A DNA stretch of 64,000 nucleotides from Croceibacterium selenioxidans. GTDB lineage: Bacteria > Pseudomonadota > Alphaproteobacteria > Sphingomonadales > Sphingomonadaceae. The notes below the pieces were generated by a model. That model was given only the letters and a program-made list of their open reading frames with translations, was not told the DNA's origin and searched no databases. Positions 35,940-46,301 of this stretch are shown piece by piece (position 1 is the stretch's first letter; each line of letters opens with the position of its first letter). Where the stretch lies: assembly GCF_018599195.1 (NCBI RefSeq), contig NZ_JAHFVK010000001.1:1426001-1490000 (forward strand), read 5' to 3'. Both the position numbers and the translations under genes were made by a program.

Positions 35940-37055
35940 CTAGCCGCCGAACAACGACAGCGACGCGACATCATTGATGGTAACGAACAGCATCAAGGCC
36001 AGCACGAAGGCTATACCGGTGCGGAACGCCCATTCCTGACTGCGCGGACTGGCCGGTTTCCGGCGGACCGCTTCGGCCGCGTAGAAAGCCAGATGCCCAC
36101 CGTCTAGGGCCGGAATTGGCAGCAGGTTAATGAATGCCAAGTTAATCGAGACCATGGCCGCGAACCACACATATTCGCGCCATCCCAAGCTCAGTTGCTC
36201 GCCCGAAAACTTAGCAATCTTGATGGGGCCGCCGAGCTCCGTGATGGGCCGGCGCCCTGTCACGATTTGCTGGATTCCGGTCACCATCATGCTGACTATG
36301 TCGCCCGTCTGCCGGACCGACAGCGCGACAGCTTCGGCTGGACCGACGGGAACCAGACGCCCCGAACCAGACCCTATGCCGACTTGCCCGGTCAGGAACT
36401 CGTTGCCGAAGCGATCTCGCTGCTTCACCGCAGCAATTTCGAACTCGTATGTCAGCCGCTCCCCGCCCCGCTCGACTTCGAAAACGATGTCGTCTCCCGG
36501 ATAGGCCGCGACCATGGCCGGAACCTCGTTGAAGCCTTCGATAGGCTTGCCGTTCACCGCCAGAATGCGATCGCCGACCTTGATCCCTGCCTTCGCGGCC
36601 GCACCATCGTCCACCAGCATTGCGACGACTGGAGGGATCTCGAGGCGACCATAGGCAAGATTAAAGCTGGCGAGTATCGCGATCGCCACCAGGAGGTTGG
36701 TAACCGGCCCAGCGGCCACAATCAGCGCGCGCTGCCAAAGCGGTTTGGCCTGAAAGGTCTTGGCCCGCTCTTCCTCGGGCAACGCCAACCATTCTTCGCT
36801 CGGTTGGCCTGCCGGATTCATGTCGCCAGCGAACTGCACGTAACCCCCGAGCGGGAGCGCCGAGAGCTTCCAGCGCGTACCGCGCTTGTCGGTGAAGCCT
36901 GCCAGTTCCTTGCCGAAGCCGACGGAGAAGCTCTCGGCCTTTACGCCGAACCAGCGGCCAACCAGGTAGTGACCGAGCTCATGCACCGTCACCAGCGGCC
37001 CCAGCACTAGCAGGAAGCCGACAATCCACATCCACCAGGGAACGCTATCAAGCAA
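35940..37055 (-). CDS. rseP: site-2 protease RseP
   Basis: A 371-residue membrane zinc metalloprotease. HELGH (His25, Glu26, His29) in the first helix and LDG near residue 317 in the third form the active site, with a single PDZ domain between (about 120-210). It cleaves anti-sigma factors inside the membrane. The best start is TTG 37055, with GGAG ten bases upstream, which overlaps the end of dxr by eight bases; ATG 37031 is an alternative. Confidence 0.93.
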   Translation of the reverse strand: MLDSVPWWMWIVGFLLVLGPLVTVHELGHYLVGRWFGVKAESFSVGFGKELAGFTDKRGTRWKLSALPLGGYVQFAGDMNPAGQPSEEWLALPEEERAKTFQAKPLWQRALIVAAGPVTNLLVAIAILASFNLAYGRLEIPPVVAMLVDDGAAAKAGIKVGDRILAVNGKPIEGFNEVPAMVAAYPGDDIVFEVERGGERLTYEFEIAAVKQRDRFGNEFLTGQVGIGSGSGRLVPVGPAEAVALSVRQTGDIVSMMVTGIQQIVTGRRPITELGGPIKIAKFSGEQLSLGWREYVWFAAMVSINLAFINLLPIPALDGGHLAFYAAEAVRRKPASPRSQEWAFRTGIAFVLALMLFVTINDVASLSLFGG

Positions 37056-38208
37056 CTCGGGTAGTCTCCAGCATTTCGGCGGCCCGCACCCTCGCCACGG
37101 CGTCGACGGCAAGAACGTCGTCGAGGCACTGCGGTGCGGGTGGCAGGTCACTGTCGAGAGTTTGCGCCACCAATGCCGAAATATCGGTGAACGCTATCTG
37201 ACCGGCGAGAAATGCCGCCACGGCGACTTCGTTCGCTGCGCTCAGCACGGCGGGGGCCGCCCCGCCGGCCTGCGCAGCCTCCCGCGCGAGCCTGGTCGCC
37301 GGAAAGCGCTCCTCGTCTGGCGCAAAGAAGCTCAGCGTGCCGAGCCCGACCAGGTCCAGCGGTGCGCACGGCGTGTCCATGCGCGCCGGCCAGGCAAGGC
37401 ATGAGGCGATCGGTACTCGCATGTCCGAAGGACCGAGTTGCGCCAGGGTCGATCCGTCGCGGTATTCGACCATCGAATGAATCACGCTTTGCGGGTGCAC
37501 CAGGATGCGAATCTTCTCCAGCCCCACCGGAAACAGGCGGTGCGCCTCGATGTATTCGAGGCCCTTGTTCATCATTGTCGCGGAATCGATCGTGATCTTC
37601 GCGCCCATATTCCAGTTCGGGTGCTTGAGCGCCTGGGCGGGGGTTGCCGTACGCAATTGGTCCCAGGTCCATTCGCGGAAAGGCCCGCCACTCGCGGTAA
37701 GCGTAATCGAGCGAACATCTTCGATGCGGCCCGCTTGCAGGCATTGGAAGATCGCGTTGTGCTCGCTGTCGGTGGGCAGGAGAGTGGCTCCGAACCGGGC
37801 CACCGCGGCGGTCATCACGTCACCGGCCGAAACCAGCGCCTCCTTGTTGGCCAGGGCGACGACCCCGCCCTGCTCGATCGCCGTCATGGTTGGGGCCAGT
37901 CCCGCCGCGCCGACGATGGCCGACACGGTAAGGTCGGAGGCACGGCCAGCGGCCTCGCAAAGCGCCTGCCCGCCGCCCGCGGCCTCGATCCCCGTTCCGG
38001 CAAGGCCTTCCCGCAATTCAGCCAAGCGGCTCTCGTCCGCGATAACCGCGATCTCGGGCCGGAACTCCCGAGCCAGCCGAACGAGTTCACTGGCCTGGGA
38101 ATGGGCGGTGAGCGCCACAACGCGCCATTCCGCCCGGTTGCGCCGGATCAGGTCGAGCGTTGAGGCCCCGATCGAGCCGGTCGCGCCAAGTATCGTGATC
38201 GCGCGCAT
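37048..38208 (-). CDS. dxr: 1-deoxy-D-xylulose 5-phosphate reductoisomerase
   Basis: A 386-residue MEP-pathway enzyme that converts DXP to MEP with NADPH. The nucleotide site ILGATGSIGASTLDLI is at the N terminus. The metal and substrate residues lie in LLPTDSEHNAIFQ and in the serine-containing SGGPFR loop. It feeds isoprenoid precursors to UppS and IspB, both encoded in this window. It sits between cdsA (11 bases) and rseP (overlap) in the usual order. Confidence 0.97.
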   Translation of the reverse strand: MRAITILGATGSIGASTLDLIRRNRAEWRVVALTAHSQASELVRLAREFRPEIAVIADESRLAELREGLAGTGIEAAGGGQALCEAAGRASDLTVSAIVGAAGLAPTMTAIEQGGVVALANKEALVSAGDVMTAAVARFGATLLPTDSEHNAIFQCLQAGRIEDVRSITLTASGGPFREWTWDQLRTATPAQALKHPNWNMGAKITIDSATMMNKGLEYIEAHRLFPVGLEKIRILVHPQSVIHSMVEYRDGSTLAQLGPSDMRVPIASCLAWPARMDTPCAPLDLVGLGTLSFFAPDEERFPATRLAREAAQAGGAAPAVLSAANEVAVAAFLAGQIAFTDISALVAQTLDSDLPPAPQCLDDVLAVDAVARVRAAEMLETTRVA

Positions 38209-38219
38209 CGCTACCCGGC

Positions 38220-38978
38220 CTAAACAACCATCTGCGTGGCTATGAACCCGGCCACGATCGCCACCGGGACCAGACCGTCGATCCGATCGAATACGCCGCC
38301 ATGACCGGGGATCAGGCGTGAACTATCCTTCACGCCCGCGCGCCGCTTCAGCCAGCTCTCGAAGAAGTCTCCGGCTTGGGCCACGACTGCGAGCCCCACC
38401 CCGACCAGCACCGCCCCCAGGAGATTTTGCAGCGACATGTTGAGCCCCAGTTCGAACCTGGGTCCCAGCCAGTCGTCGAGCGGCGCATCGATCGCCAGAA
38501 CCCAGGCGAATACCCAGCCCGCCGACGCTATCATCCCGCCGGCCAGGCCAGCCCAGGTTTTTGACGGACTGATCGAAGGGGCGATCTTCGGCCCGCCGAT
38601 CGCACGGCCGGCAAAATAGGCGCCGGTATCCGTGGCGATCGTCACGCCGATGACCAGAACCAGCAGGAAGGTCCCGGCTCCCGTCATGATCGAAGCCGCG
38701 CAACCGAAATAGAACGCACCGGCAATCACCGCAGGGAAACGGACCACAAAGCGAGGCGTCGCCTTGAAGACCAGCAGCATGAACTCGATGAAGCCAATCA
38801 AGGCCACCAGATAAATGAACGTATCGAGCGCCGCGCCGCCAAGCCACAATGCCAGGACCAACACCGCCAGCATCATTCCCGCCGAAGCCAGTCTGAGCGG
38901 CAAATCCGCCGTCCGCACGTTCAGCGGCACGGGATCAAAATCACCCGATGATTGAGACGCAGGCCTATCGTCCGCCAT
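38220..38978 (-). CDS. cdsA: phosphatidate cytidylyltransferase CdsA
   Basis: A 252-residue polytopic enzyme making CDP-diacylglycerol, the precursor used by PgsA and PssA. The C-terminal signature [19 protein letters not shown] is clear, and about seven helices precede it. ATG 38978 overlaps uppS by 14 bases; the earlier in-frame ATG at 38999 would overlap more. Confidence 0.95.
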   Translation of the reverse strand: MADDRPASQSSGDFDPVPLNVRTADLPLRLASAGMMLAVLVLALWLGGAALDTFIYLVALIGFIEFMLLVFKATPRFVVRFPAVIAGAFYFGCAASIMTGAGTFLLVLVIGVTIATDTGAYFAGRAIGGPKIAPSISPSKTWAGLAGGMIASAGWVFAWVLAIDAPLDDWLGPRFELGLNMSLQNLLGAVLVGVGLAVVAQAGDFFESWLKRRAGVKDSSRLIPGHGGVFDRIDGLVPVAIVAGFIATQMVV

Positions 38979-39726
38979 ATCGCCGCTCCCTGCCGGCAAA
39001 ATTCGCCAGCGCCTCTTCTAAATGCGCGAGAGTGAAATCCGGCCACAAGACGTCGGTAAACCACATTTCGGCATACGCCGCCTGCCAGAGCAGGAAGTTC
39101 GACAGCCGCACCTCGCCTGAGGTGCGGATCAGCAAGTCGAGCGGGGGCAAGTCAGCCGTGTCGAGGTTGGCCGCAATGGTCTCGGGCGTCACCGCCCCTT
39201 CGGCCGCGGCCTTGCCGGCAGCACGGGCGATCTCTTGCTGCGAACCATAATTGAGCGCGACCGCCAAGGTCCTGCTTCCACCCGAAGTCCGGGCAAGCGC
39301 GTCCTCGAGCATTTCGACAATATCCGGTGCCATGGCCTTGTAATCGCCAAGGATTTTCAACTTGACGTCGTTTGCAATGAACTCTGGCAAGTCGCTGCGG
39401 ATGAACTTGCGCATCAAACCCATGAGATCGGAGATCTCCTCATCCGGCCGCTTCCAGTTCTCGGATGAGAAGGCGTAAAGCGTCAGGCAGTCGATGCCCA
39501 ACGGCCCGATCGCGCGCACAAGCCGGCGCACGGCCTCTACGCCGCGCTGATGCCCAAGGGCGCGAGGCAGGTGGCGCCGCTTCGCCCATCGGCCGTTGCC
39601 GTCCATGATGATCGCCACGTGGCGCGCACCGTACGATTTTCCGCCTTTTTGCACCGAACCTTGTGTCTCGAGCGAGGCCGAACCGCCCTCGCCCGGCGCA
39701 ATTGAAGACGGGGGAGAAACGTTCAC
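38965..39726 (-). CDS. uppS: undecaprenyl diphosphate synthase
   Basis: A 253-residue cis-prenyltransferase. The catalytic Asp42 lies in [13 protein letters not shown]; conserved arginines follow in [18 protein letters not shown]. It makes the C55 lipid carrier for peptidoglycan and glycan export. About 30 extra N-terminal residues precede the core. ATG 39726 overlaps the frr stop (ATGA), which supports this start. Confidence 0.96.
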   Translation of the reverse strand: MNVSPPSSIAPGEGGSASLETQGSVQKGGKSYGARHVAIIMDGNGRWAKRRHLPRALGHQRGVEAVRRLVRAIGPLGIDCLTLYAFSSENWKRPDEEISDLMGLMRKFIRSDLPEFIANDVKLKILGDYKAMAPDIVEMLEDALARTSGGSRTLAVALNYGSQQEIARAAGKAAAEGAVTPETIAANLDTADLPPLDLLIRTSGEVRLSNFLLWQAAYAEMWFTDVLWPDFTLAHLEEALANFAGRERRYGGR

Positions 39727-40280
39727 GGCTGCAGGATTTCCTTTTCCTTATGCGCCGCGGCAGCGTCCACCTCGGCCACGAAACGGTCGGTCAGCTTCTG
39801 GACTTCCTCTTCCATCCGCTTGCGGTCGTCTTCCGAGATGTCTTTCTTTTTCTCATCTTCCTTGAGCGCTTCCATGCCGTCACGACGGACGTTGCGAATG
39901 GCGATCTTTGCCCCTTCGGCATACTTGCCAGCCAACTTGGCCAGTTCTTTGCGACGCTCTTCGGTCAGGTCCGGCAACGGCAGTCGCAGGGTCTGGCCGT
40001 CGATCATCGGGTTGAGGCCAAGATTGGCGTGGGCAATGCCTTTCTCCACCGGTGTCACGTTCGACCGATCCCACACCTGCACGCTCAGCATGCGCGGCTC
40101 TGGTGCGGATACAGTGGCGACCTGGTTCAACGGCATCATCGAACCGTAGACCTCGACCATCACAGGGTCGAGCAGGGCCACGTTGGCACGCCCCGTGCGC
40201 AAGCCCGTAAGGTCGCTCTTAAGGCTCTCGACCGCGCCGACCATGCGGCGCTCGATATCGGCCTTGTCATACTTCGGCAT
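39723..40280 (-). CDS. frr: ribosome recycling factor
   Basis: A 185-residue RRF with the tRNA-mimic helical domain ([17 protein letters not shown] at about 17-33; [20 protein letters not shown] later). With EF-G it splits post-termination ribosomes. It follows pyrH by one base and overlaps uppS by four. Confidence 0.97.
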   Translation of the reverse strand: MPKYDKADIERRMVGAVESLKSDLTGLRTGRANVALLDPVMVEVYGSMMPLNQVATVSAPEPRMLSVQVWDRSNVTPVEKGIAHANLGLNPMIDGQTLRLPLPDLTEERRKELAKLAGKYAEGAKIAIRNVRRDGMEALKEDEKKKDISEDDRKRMEEEVQKLTDRFVAEVDAAAAHKEKEILQP

Positions 40281-40281
40281 C

Positions 40282-41004
40282 TCAGGCTTCCTTTTGCACT
40301 ATCGTCTGTACACCTTCGCCCGACAGCACGCGCGCGAGATTACCCTTTTCGCGGATCGAGAAGACCACGATCGGGATATCGTTATCGCGGCAAAGCGCCA
40401 CTGCGGAGGCATCCATGACCTTGAGGTTATCTGCGAGGACTCTGTCATAACTGACTGTTTCAAAACGCGTAGCATTCGAATTCTTCTTGGGATCGTCGTC
40501 GTAGACGCCGTCCACGCTGGTGCCCTTGAGCAGGGCATCGCATTTCATCTCAGCCGCTCGCAAGGCCGCCCCGCTGTCAGTGGTGAAATAGGGACTGCCG
40601 ACCCCCGCGGCAAAGATCACGATGCGTCCCTTCTCCAAATGACGCTCGGCCCGGCGGCGGATCACAGGTTCGCACACCTGATCCATCTGAACCGCTGACT
40701 GGACCCGCGTATGGACGCCCAGTTGCTCGAGCGCGTTCTGCATCGCCAGAGCGTTCATCACCGTAGCCAGCATTCCCATGTAGTCGGCCTGCGCCCGGTC
40801 CATTCCCTGCGCCGCGCCGGCCATGCCGCGGAAGATGTTGCCGCCACCAATGACGAGGCAGATTTCAAGCCCGCTGTCCTTGGCCGCCTTCACCTCACGC
40901 GCGAGTTCGCTGACGATCGTCGGATCGATCCCAAACTGCTGCCCGCCCATAAGCACTTCGCCCGACAACTTGAGCAGGACGCGCTTGACGCTGGGCATTG
41001 TCAT
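40282..41004 (-). CDS. pyrH: UMP kinase
   Basis: A 240-residue hexameric amino-acid-kinase-fold enzyme forming UDP. The N-terminal [11 protein letters not shown] and the GGGNIFRG loop bind phosphates, and [10 protein letters not shown] is conserved. It is the first gene after the tsf terminator and leads the pyrH-frr-uppS-cdsA-dxr-rseP run. Confidence 0.97.
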   Translation of the reverse strand: MTMPSVKRVLLKLSGEVLMGGQQFGIDPTIVSELAREVKAAKDSGLEICLVIGGGNIFRGMAGAAQGMDRAQADYMGMLATVMNALAMQNALEQLGVHTRVQSAVQMDQVCEPVIRRRAERHLEKGRIVIFAAGVGSPYFTTDSGAALRAAEMKCDALLKGTSVDGVYDDDPKKNSNATRFETVSYDRVLADNLKVMDASAVALCRDNDIPIVVFSIREKGNLARVLSGEGVQTIVQKEA

Positions 41005-41170
41005 GGGGCGGGGTTCTCTCCGGAAGGTTGGGATTTGCCGCCCTTATAGAGCGCGGCGAAGCGGTGCCAAGGGGCGAAGGGGCTTACCTGGAGAAGCAGT
41101 TTGCACCGAGTCCCGATGGCGCTTGGACCCGGGCGCGAACAAAATCTGTCGGCTGGCATCCAGAGGCACG

Positions 41171-41202
41171 AAAAAGGCCGCCGAACCGAAGTCCGGCGGC
41201 CT
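41171..41202 (-). terminator. Rho-independent terminator of tsf
   Basis: On the reverse strand a 9-bp stem (AGGCCGCCG / CGGCGGCCT, 10-base loop) is followed by TTTTTCG. It lies 30 bases past the tsf stop and separates rpsB-tsf from the pyrH run. Confidence 0.93.
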
Positions 41203-41231
41203 CTCGAAAAGCCTAAAGCAGGCGAAAGGGA

Positions 41232-42155
41232 TCAGCCGGCAACAGCCGCGGCGACTTCCGCCGCGAAGTCGGTGACTTCCTTCTCGATGCCTTCGCCGAG
41301 CTGGAAGCGGACATAGTCCTTCAGCACGATCGGCGTACCGGCGGCCTTGCCAGCCTGTGCGACGACGTCGGAAATGGCGGTCTTGTTGTCCATCACGAAG
41401 ACCTGGCTCAGCAGGGCATTTTCCTTCGCGTATTTCTTCACCGCGCCGTCGACCATCTTGGCCTGCACGTCGGCCGGCTTGCCCGTCTCGGCAGCCTTTT
41501 CGGCGGCAATCTTGCGCTCGCGCTCGATCACCTCGGCGTCGAGACCGTCAGCATCGAGGGCCTGCGGGAACGCGGCCGCGATGTGCATCGCCAGCTGTTT
41601 GCCAAGCGCTTCGAGAGTGGCGGCATCAGCCTCGCTCTCCAGCGCGACGAGCACGCCGATCTTGCCGAGGTTCGGCGCCTGTGCGTTGTGCATGTAAGGC
41701 ACGACAACGCCCTTGCTCACCGAGACGCTCTTAATGCGGCGCAGCTGCTGGTTTTCGCCGATAGTGGCGACGTTGTTGGTGAGCTTCTCGCCCACGGTGC
41801 CGCCGCCCGGATAGGCCGCGTCCTTGAGTGCTTCGACTTCATCGGAGGCCAGCGACAGAGCCGCTTCCGTAGCGCTGCGCACGAAATCCTGGAATTGGTC
41901 GTTCTTGGCAACAAAGTCGGTTTCCGAGTTAACCTCGACCGCGACACCTTTGGTGCCGCTCACGGCAACGCCAACCAGACCTTCGGCCGCGGTGCGGCTC
42001 GACTTCTTGGCGGCGGCAGCGAGGCCCTTGGCGCGCAGTGCGTCGACCGCGGCTTCGAAATCGCCCCCGGTTTCGTCCAGCGCCTTCTTGCAGTCCATCA
42101 TCCCGGCGCCGGTGCGCTCACGGAGATTCTTCACGTCTGCGGCGGTGTAAGCCAT
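41232..42155 (-). CDS. tsf: elongation factor Ts
   Basis: A 307-residue nucleotide-exchange factor for EF-Tu. The N-terminal UBA-like [19 protein letters not shown] and the core [14 protein letters not shown] are intact. ATG 42155 is chosen for the family-typical MAYTAADVK. It follows rpsB by 81 bases in the universal rpsB-tsf order. Confidence 0.97.
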   Translation of the reverse strand: MAYTAADVKNLRERTGAGMMDCKKALDETGGDFEAAVDALRAKGLAAAAKKSSRTAAEGLVGVAVSGTKGVAVEVNSETDFVAKNDQFQDFVRSATEAALSLASDEVEALKDAAYPGGGTVGEKLTNNVATIGENQQLRRIKSVSVSKGVVVPYMHNAQAPNLGKIGVLVALESEADAATLEALGKQLAMHIAAAFPQALDADGLDAEVIERERKIAAEKAAETGKPADVQAKMVDGAVKKYAKENALLSQVFVMDNKTAISDVVAQAGKAAGTPIVLKDYVRFQLGEGIEKEVTDFAAEVAAAVAG

Positions 42156-42236
42156 TGTACGTTCCTCTTGAAATATCCCGGGCGCCGGACCGCTCAACGT
42201 GATCCGGCGCCCTGCAATACGAATGTGACGGGCGGT

Positions 42237-43028
42237 TTACGCCTGGACGTCAGCAGCTTCGTCGGCGGCCGGAGCTTCGGCCGCCACAGTCTCTTCCGGC
42301 GGGGTGTCGAGCGCGCCGACGTCGGCACCCGAATCGACTACGCCTTCGTTACGCCCAGTGGTGGCCGCCTGGGCCACGGCATCGCAGTAGAGACGCACGG
42401 CACGGCTAGCGTCGTCGTTGCCCGGAACCGGGAACGCGATGCCGTTCGGGTCGACGTTGGTGTCGAGGATCGCCACGACCGGAATACCCAGCACGTTGGC
42501 TTCCTTGATCGCCAGCTCTTCCTTGTTGGCGTCGATCACGAACATCACGTCCGGGATGCCACCCATGTCGCGGATGCCGCCGAGCGAAAGCTCGAGCTTG
42601 TCACGTTCGCGGGTGAGCTGAAGGACTTCCTTCTTGGTCAGGCCAGTGGTGTCGCCCGAGAGCTGCTCTTCGAGCGACTTGAGGCGCTTGATCGAACCCG
42701 AGATGGTCTTCCAGTTGGTCAGCATGCCGCCGAGCCAGCGATGATTGACGAAGTGCTGGCCACAAGCGCGCGCAGCCTGGGCGATCGGCTCCTGAGCCTG
42801 GCGCTTGGTACCGACGAACAGCACCTTGCCGCCCGAACGGACAGTCGCGGCGATGAAGTCGAGCGAGCGCGCAAACAGCGGCACGGTCTGCGACAGATCG
42901 AGGATGTGAACGCCGTTGCGCGAGCCGAAGATGTACGGCTTCATCCGCGGGTTCCAGCGGTGGGTCTGGTGGCCGAAGTGAGCGCCGGCCTCGATCAATT
43001 GCTGCATGGAGACGGTGGGAACCGCCAT
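42237..43028 (-). CDS. rpsB: 30S ribosomal protein S2
   Basis: A 263-residue S2, with [18 protein letters not shown] at the N terminus, [10 protein letters not shown] and the [11 protein letters not shown] block. The C-terminal tail is an Ala/Asp/Glu-rich extension common in sphingomonads. The 330 bases upstream include a probable untranslated leader and the LexA-like boxes described separately. Confidence 0.98.
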   Translation of the reverse strand: MAVPTVSMQQLIEAGAHFGHQTHRWNPRMKPYIFGSRNGVHILDLSQTVPLFARSLDFIAATVRSGGKVLFVGTKRQAQEPIAQAARACGQHFVNHRWLGGMLTNWKTISGSIKRLKSLEEQLSGDTTGLTKKEVLQLTRERDKLELSLGGIRDMGGIPDVMFVIDANKEELAIKEANVLGIPVVAILDTNVDPNGIAFPVPGNDDASRAVRLYCDAVAQAATTGRNEGVVDSGADVGALDTPPEETVAAEAPAADEAADVQA

Positions 43029-43218
43029 AAGTCATTCCTTTCCGGTTAGGCCTCTGGGAAACTGGAACCCGGCGGAGATCCCGCCTGCGGCACCGGTATG
43101 TGCGTTTCCCATGTGGATTTGCCGAATCGCCGCGCCCCGAATGGAACGCTAACAGTTCGACGGGCGGGCCCTTAGATGAGGATGAGGGGGAAATCCACCC
43201 CCAATCCGATCCGTATCG

Positions 43219-43266
43219 GAACAGACCAAGAACTTCCTTGACTTGAGAACAAATAACGAACATATG
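43219..43266 (+). promoter_or_regulatory. two tandem LexA (SOS) boxes with promoter
   Basis: Two exact GAAC-N7-GAAC motifs occur at 43219-43233 (spacer AGACCAA) and 43247-43261 (spacer AAATAAC), 28 bp apart. GTTC/GAAC-N7 direct repeats are the known LexA site of alphaproteobacteria. A forward promoter fits around the second box: TTGACT at 43238-43243, 17-base spacer, CATATG at 43261-43266 (weak -10). The second box therefore covers the spacer. The nearest forward gene is the small membrane protein at 43365; rpsB is divergent. Confidence 0.7.
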
Positions 43267-43364
43267 CACTTCAAGCGGAACCCGTCACCAGGTTTCGCAG
43301 TTATCAGGCGGCGGCGCCCCGGGGATTTCGGGTGGGTGCGGACCGCAATGGAAAGGTTGATCCG

Positions 43365-43577
43365 ATGGTCGCAGTCGCCTTCTCGATCCTGTTTGGCATC
43401 ATCGCCGTGAGTGCAATGGCCGCGATTCGGAATTCAATCGTCACCGGCGTCCGTCGGGGGCATGTCATCCGGAACGAACTGGAACGGCAATGGGGCGTCG
43501 ATTTCGCGCCCGTTACTCGACCCTTGAGGCTGCCCCATTTGCAGCGGGGACCAAAGCTGCAGCACGCTGCGATTTGA
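43365..43577 (+). CDS. small single-pass membrane protein, possibly SOS-induced
   Basis: A 70-residue protein not matching any family I know. Residues 2-21 (VAVAFSILFGIIAVSAMAAI) form one membrane helix; the rest is basic and probably cytoplasmic (VRRGHVIRNELERQWGVDF). AAAGGTTGATCCG precedes the ATG. A GTG at 43332 would extend it by 11 residues. It lies about 100 bases downstream of tandem LexA-like boxes. Its last 65 bases overlap the end of pssA on the other strand. Small SOS-induced membrane proteins such as Caulobacter SidA are a precedent by type, not by sequence. Confidence 0.6.
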   Translation: MVAVAFSILFGIIAVSAMAAIRNSIVTGVRRGHVIRNELERQWGVDFAPVTRPLRLPHLQRGPKLQHAAI

Positions 43578-44391
43578 TTCTGGCGTACCGCAAGATGCTG
43601 TAAGGCATGAGCGCAAGGTAGAGGACGCAAACACCGGCGAGCGTCCACCAGGGTTCGGTCAGCAAGGCGGCGAAGACCAAGCCCGCAAACGCAATCGCGC
43701 CAAGCCGGATACTCCTTCGCGGTCGGATCAAACCCCAGCTCAGTGTCGCCAGGTTGGAGATCATCAGGATCGCAATCGCCGCCACCCAAACCGCGACTAC
43801 GGCGGGCTCACGGAAGATGGACTCGCCACTGGCCAGCCAGAGGAACATAGGCAGGAAGGCGAGACCGGCCCCCACTGGCGCAGGTACGCCCGTCAGGAAC
43901 CCAACTGATTTGTGCGGTTGATGCTCCACGTCGATCTGCGCATTGAAACGGGCCAGCCGAAGCGTGCAGCAAATGGCGAACGCGAGCGCCGCGAACCAGC
44001 CAAAGCGCGGCAAATCGTGCAACGACCACAGGAACAGCACGATGGCCGGGGCCGTTCCGAAACTCAGCGAATCGGCAAGGCTGTCCAACTCCGCGCCGAA
44101 ACGCGACTGAGCCTTGAGCAGACGAGCGATCCGGCCGTCGATCCCGTCGAGCATCCCTGCCAGGATGATCGCCAGAACCGCCTTTTCGAAATTCCCGTCG
44201 ATGGCAAACCTGATCCCCGTCAGGCCCGAACAAAGCGCCGCCGCGGTGATCGCGTTCGGCAGCACGGCCCGAAGAGTCAGTCCTTTGACGCCCTTTGACG
44301 GCGTGACCACCTCGTCCTCGCTGGCCCTGGGGCCCACCCACCCGGAGGCGAGATCAGGCTCGTTGTCGTCGTCCAGGTCGGACGGCGTCAC
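43513..44391 (-). CDS. pssA: phosphatidylserine synthase (CDP-alcohol type)
   Basis: A 292-residue membrane enzyme of the CDP-alcohol phosphotransferase family. The signature is complete: Asp82, Asp85-Gly86, Ala89-Arg90, Gly99, Asp103, Asp107. It condenses CDP-diacylglycerol (from CdsA) with serine; Psd then forms phosphatidylethanolamine. A polar 40-residue N terminus precedes the first helix. GTG 44391 overlaps the psd stop by four bases. Confidence 0.95.
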   Translation of the reverse strand: MTPSDLDDDNEPDLASGWVGPRASEDEVVTPSKGVKGLTLRAVLPNAITAAALCSGLTGIRFAIDGNFEKAVLAIILAGMLDGIDGRIARLLKAQSRFGAELDSLADSLSFGTAPAIVLFLWSLHDLPRFGWFAALAFAICCTLRLARFNAQIDVEHQPHKSVGFLTGVPAPVGAGLAFLPMFLWLASGESIFREPAVVAVWVAAIAILMISNLATLSWGLIRPRRSIRLGAIAFAGLVFAALLTEPWWTLAGVCVLYLALMPYSILRYARIKSQRAAALVPAANGAASRVE

Positions 44392-45149
44392 TGGCTGACA
44401 CCCTCTATCAGTTGCTGTGCCCCGATCTGGGCGAGCACGGTCTCCCCGGCGATGACCTTCTGGCCCAGTAGAACTTTCGAATCCGTACCCTGCGGCAGAT
44501 AAACGTCTACGCGGCTGCCGAATCGAATCAGGCCGACCCGCTGGCCCGCAGCGACTATGTCACCCGGCTTGACGAACGGTACGATCCGGCGCGCCACCAG
44601 CCCAGCGATCTGGGTAAAGCCGATCGCCCGCCCGTCAGGCCGCTCGATCAGGATGTGCTGCCGCTCGTTGTCTTCGGACGCCTTGTCGAGATCGGCGTTC
44701 ATGAACTTTCCGGGGATATAGGCCACCCGGCGTATCGTTCCGCCGACGGGCGCTCGATTGATGTGAACGTCGAAGACCGACATGAAGATGGAAACCCGGG
44801 TAACCGGATCGGGCCCAAGCCCGGGGTTACCCGTTGAGTCGGGCCCCTGCAGTTCCGGCGGCGGAGCGACCTGCACGATCAGCGACACCAGCCCATCGGC
44901 CGGTGCGAGTACCAGATCCTCACCTTGCGGGACCACGCGTTCGGGGTCGCGGAAGAAGGCAAAAACACCGGCGGACAAGGCGAGCAGTGGCCAGCCGAGA
45001 ATCTCCCAATCGAGCAGGAGCAGCACCACCAGCGCGATGCCGACCGCGATCAGGCCGAACTTGCGTCCTTCCGGATGGATGGTGGGCCAGGACCATTCGG
45101 CTTCGCCGCGTCCCCGGTTGTCTCTTAATTCTCCGGCCATTCGAGCCAT
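44388..45149 (-). CDS. psd: phosphatidylserine decarboxylase proenzyme
   Basis: A 253-residue short-form Psd with two N-terminal hydrophobic stretches (residues 33-65). Self-cleavage should occur between Gly211 and Ser212 in [12 protein letters not shown], turning the serine into the pyruvoyl cofactor. It catalyses the last step to phosphatidylethanolamine. Psd-pssA is a two-gene operon; tRNA-Tyr lies about 100 bases upstream. Confidence 0.95.
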   Translation of the reverse strand: MARMAGELRDNRGRGEAEWSWPTIHPEGRKFGLIAVGIALVVLLLLDWEILGWPLLALSAGVFAFFRDPERVVPQGEDLVLAPADGLVSLIVQVAPPPELQGPDSTGNPGLGPDPVTRVSIFMSVFDVHINRAPVGGTIRRVAYIPGKFMNADLDKASEDNERQHILIERPDGRAIGFTQIAGLVARRIVPFVKPGDIVAAGQRVGLIRFGSRVDVYLPQGTDSKVLLGQKVIAGETVLAQIGAQQLIEGVSQ

Positions 45150-45252
45150 CTAAGGCCTTGCGGAGTGCGCCACAACCCGGCGCGTCAGCTTATCCGGGCA
45201 GCAATTGCAAAGTACGCGCCCGGATCGGGCTGAGTCTCTGCTGAGGGCCGGC

Positions 45253-45338
45253 TGGTGGACAGGGCTGGATTCGAACCAGCGTACGCTTTCACGGGCAGAT
45301 TTACAGTCTGCTGCCTTTAACCACTCGGCCACCTGTCC
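45253..45338 (-). tRNA. tRNA-Tyr (GTA)
   Basis: An 86-base class II tRNA on the reverse strand. Acceptor GGACAGG pairs with CCTGTCC, the anticodon stem GCAGA/TCTGC encloses CTGTAAA (anticodon GTA), a long variable arm follows, and CCA is encoded. The flanking gap of about 300 bases between psd and the methyltransferase gene holds nothing else that I can support. Confidence 0.97.
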
Positions 45339-45464
45339 ACCGATTGCCGGAAGGCGGGAAATCCCGCATCGTTTGGCCCACTTGGTGGGGCCGCCCGGCC
45401 GAGTGCGGGGGTCCATGGCGAAGCGACGCTTGCCTGTCAATGGTGCCGCTGGCAGGGGGACTGA

Positions 45465-46253
45465 ATGAGCAAACGAGACGGCAAGAAAAACCTGCGCGGA
45501 CGGGCGGGACGGATGCAAGGCGGACGCGGCTCGGGCCGCGCCTCGCAGGGCCAGGTGCGACTTTGGGGCAGACATGCCGTGGAGGCCGCGCTCAAGAATC
45601 CGGCAAGACGGCACCGCAAGCTGTGGGCGACACGCGAGGGAATCGCCTCGCTCGACGGCGAATTGCCGGCTGATTTTCCAGTAGAATATGCCGACGGCGC
45701 CGACCTCGCCCGGCTGGTTGCACGCGATGCGCCGCACCAAGGCCTGGTTCTTGAGTGCGAGCCGCTCGAGGACGTCCACCTGTCCGAAATCCTCGACGAG
45801 GATCCCGACGGCCTGTTGCTGGTCTTGGACCAGGTCACCGACCCGCACAACGTGGGCGCGATTCTGCGCTCCGCCGCCGCGTTCGGTGCGGCAGCCATAG
45901 TCACCCAGGATCGTCATGCCCCGCCCGAGGGCGGTGTCGTGGGCAAGTCAGCTTCGGGCGCCCTTGAAGTCGTGCCGTGGGTGCGAGTGGTCAATCTCGC
46001 GCGCGCGCTCGAGGAGATGGCCGAAGCCGGATACTGGCGGATCGGCCTGGCCGGAGAGGCCCAGGCCACGCTCGGCGAAGCCTTGCCAACCGGCAAAGTC
46101 GCACTCGTCCTGGGAGCCGAAGGCGAAGGCATGCGGCACAATATCACCGCGCACTGCGATGCCCTGGCGCGCTTGCCGATCAGCGATGCTATGGAAAGCC
46201 TCAATGTCTCCAACGCAGCGGCGATCGCGCTCTATGCGGTGGCGACGCGATAG
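45465..46253 (+). CDS. rlmB: SpoU-family rRNA 2'-O-methyltransferase (RlmB-like)
   Basis: A 262-residue TrmH/SpoU methyltransferase. A basic Gly/Arg N-terminal tail (1-30) precedes the substrate-binding domain (LWGRHAVEAAL), and the knotted SAM domain has its three motifs: DPHNVGAILRSAAAFG, LVLGAEGEGMR and SLNVSNAAAIALY. RlmB methylates G2251 of 23S rRNA; related members act on tRNA, so the exact target is inferred. Confidence 0.9.
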   Translation: MSKRDGKKNLRGRAGRMQGGRGSGRASQGQVRLWGRHAVEAALKNPARRHRKLWATREGIASLDGELPADFPVEYADGADLARLVARDAPHQGLVLECEPLEDVHLSEILDEDPDGLLLVLDQVTDPHNVGAILRSAAAFGAAAIVTQDRHAPPEGGVVGKSASGALEVVPWVRVVNLARALEEMAEAGYWRIGLAGEAQATLGEALPTGKVALVLGAEGEGMRHNITAHCDALARLPISDAMESLNVSNAAAIALYAVATR

Positions 46254-46301
46254 AGGGAGTACTCACGGGGTTACGGGGCGCGCCTACAGGGGGATCACAA
46301 A

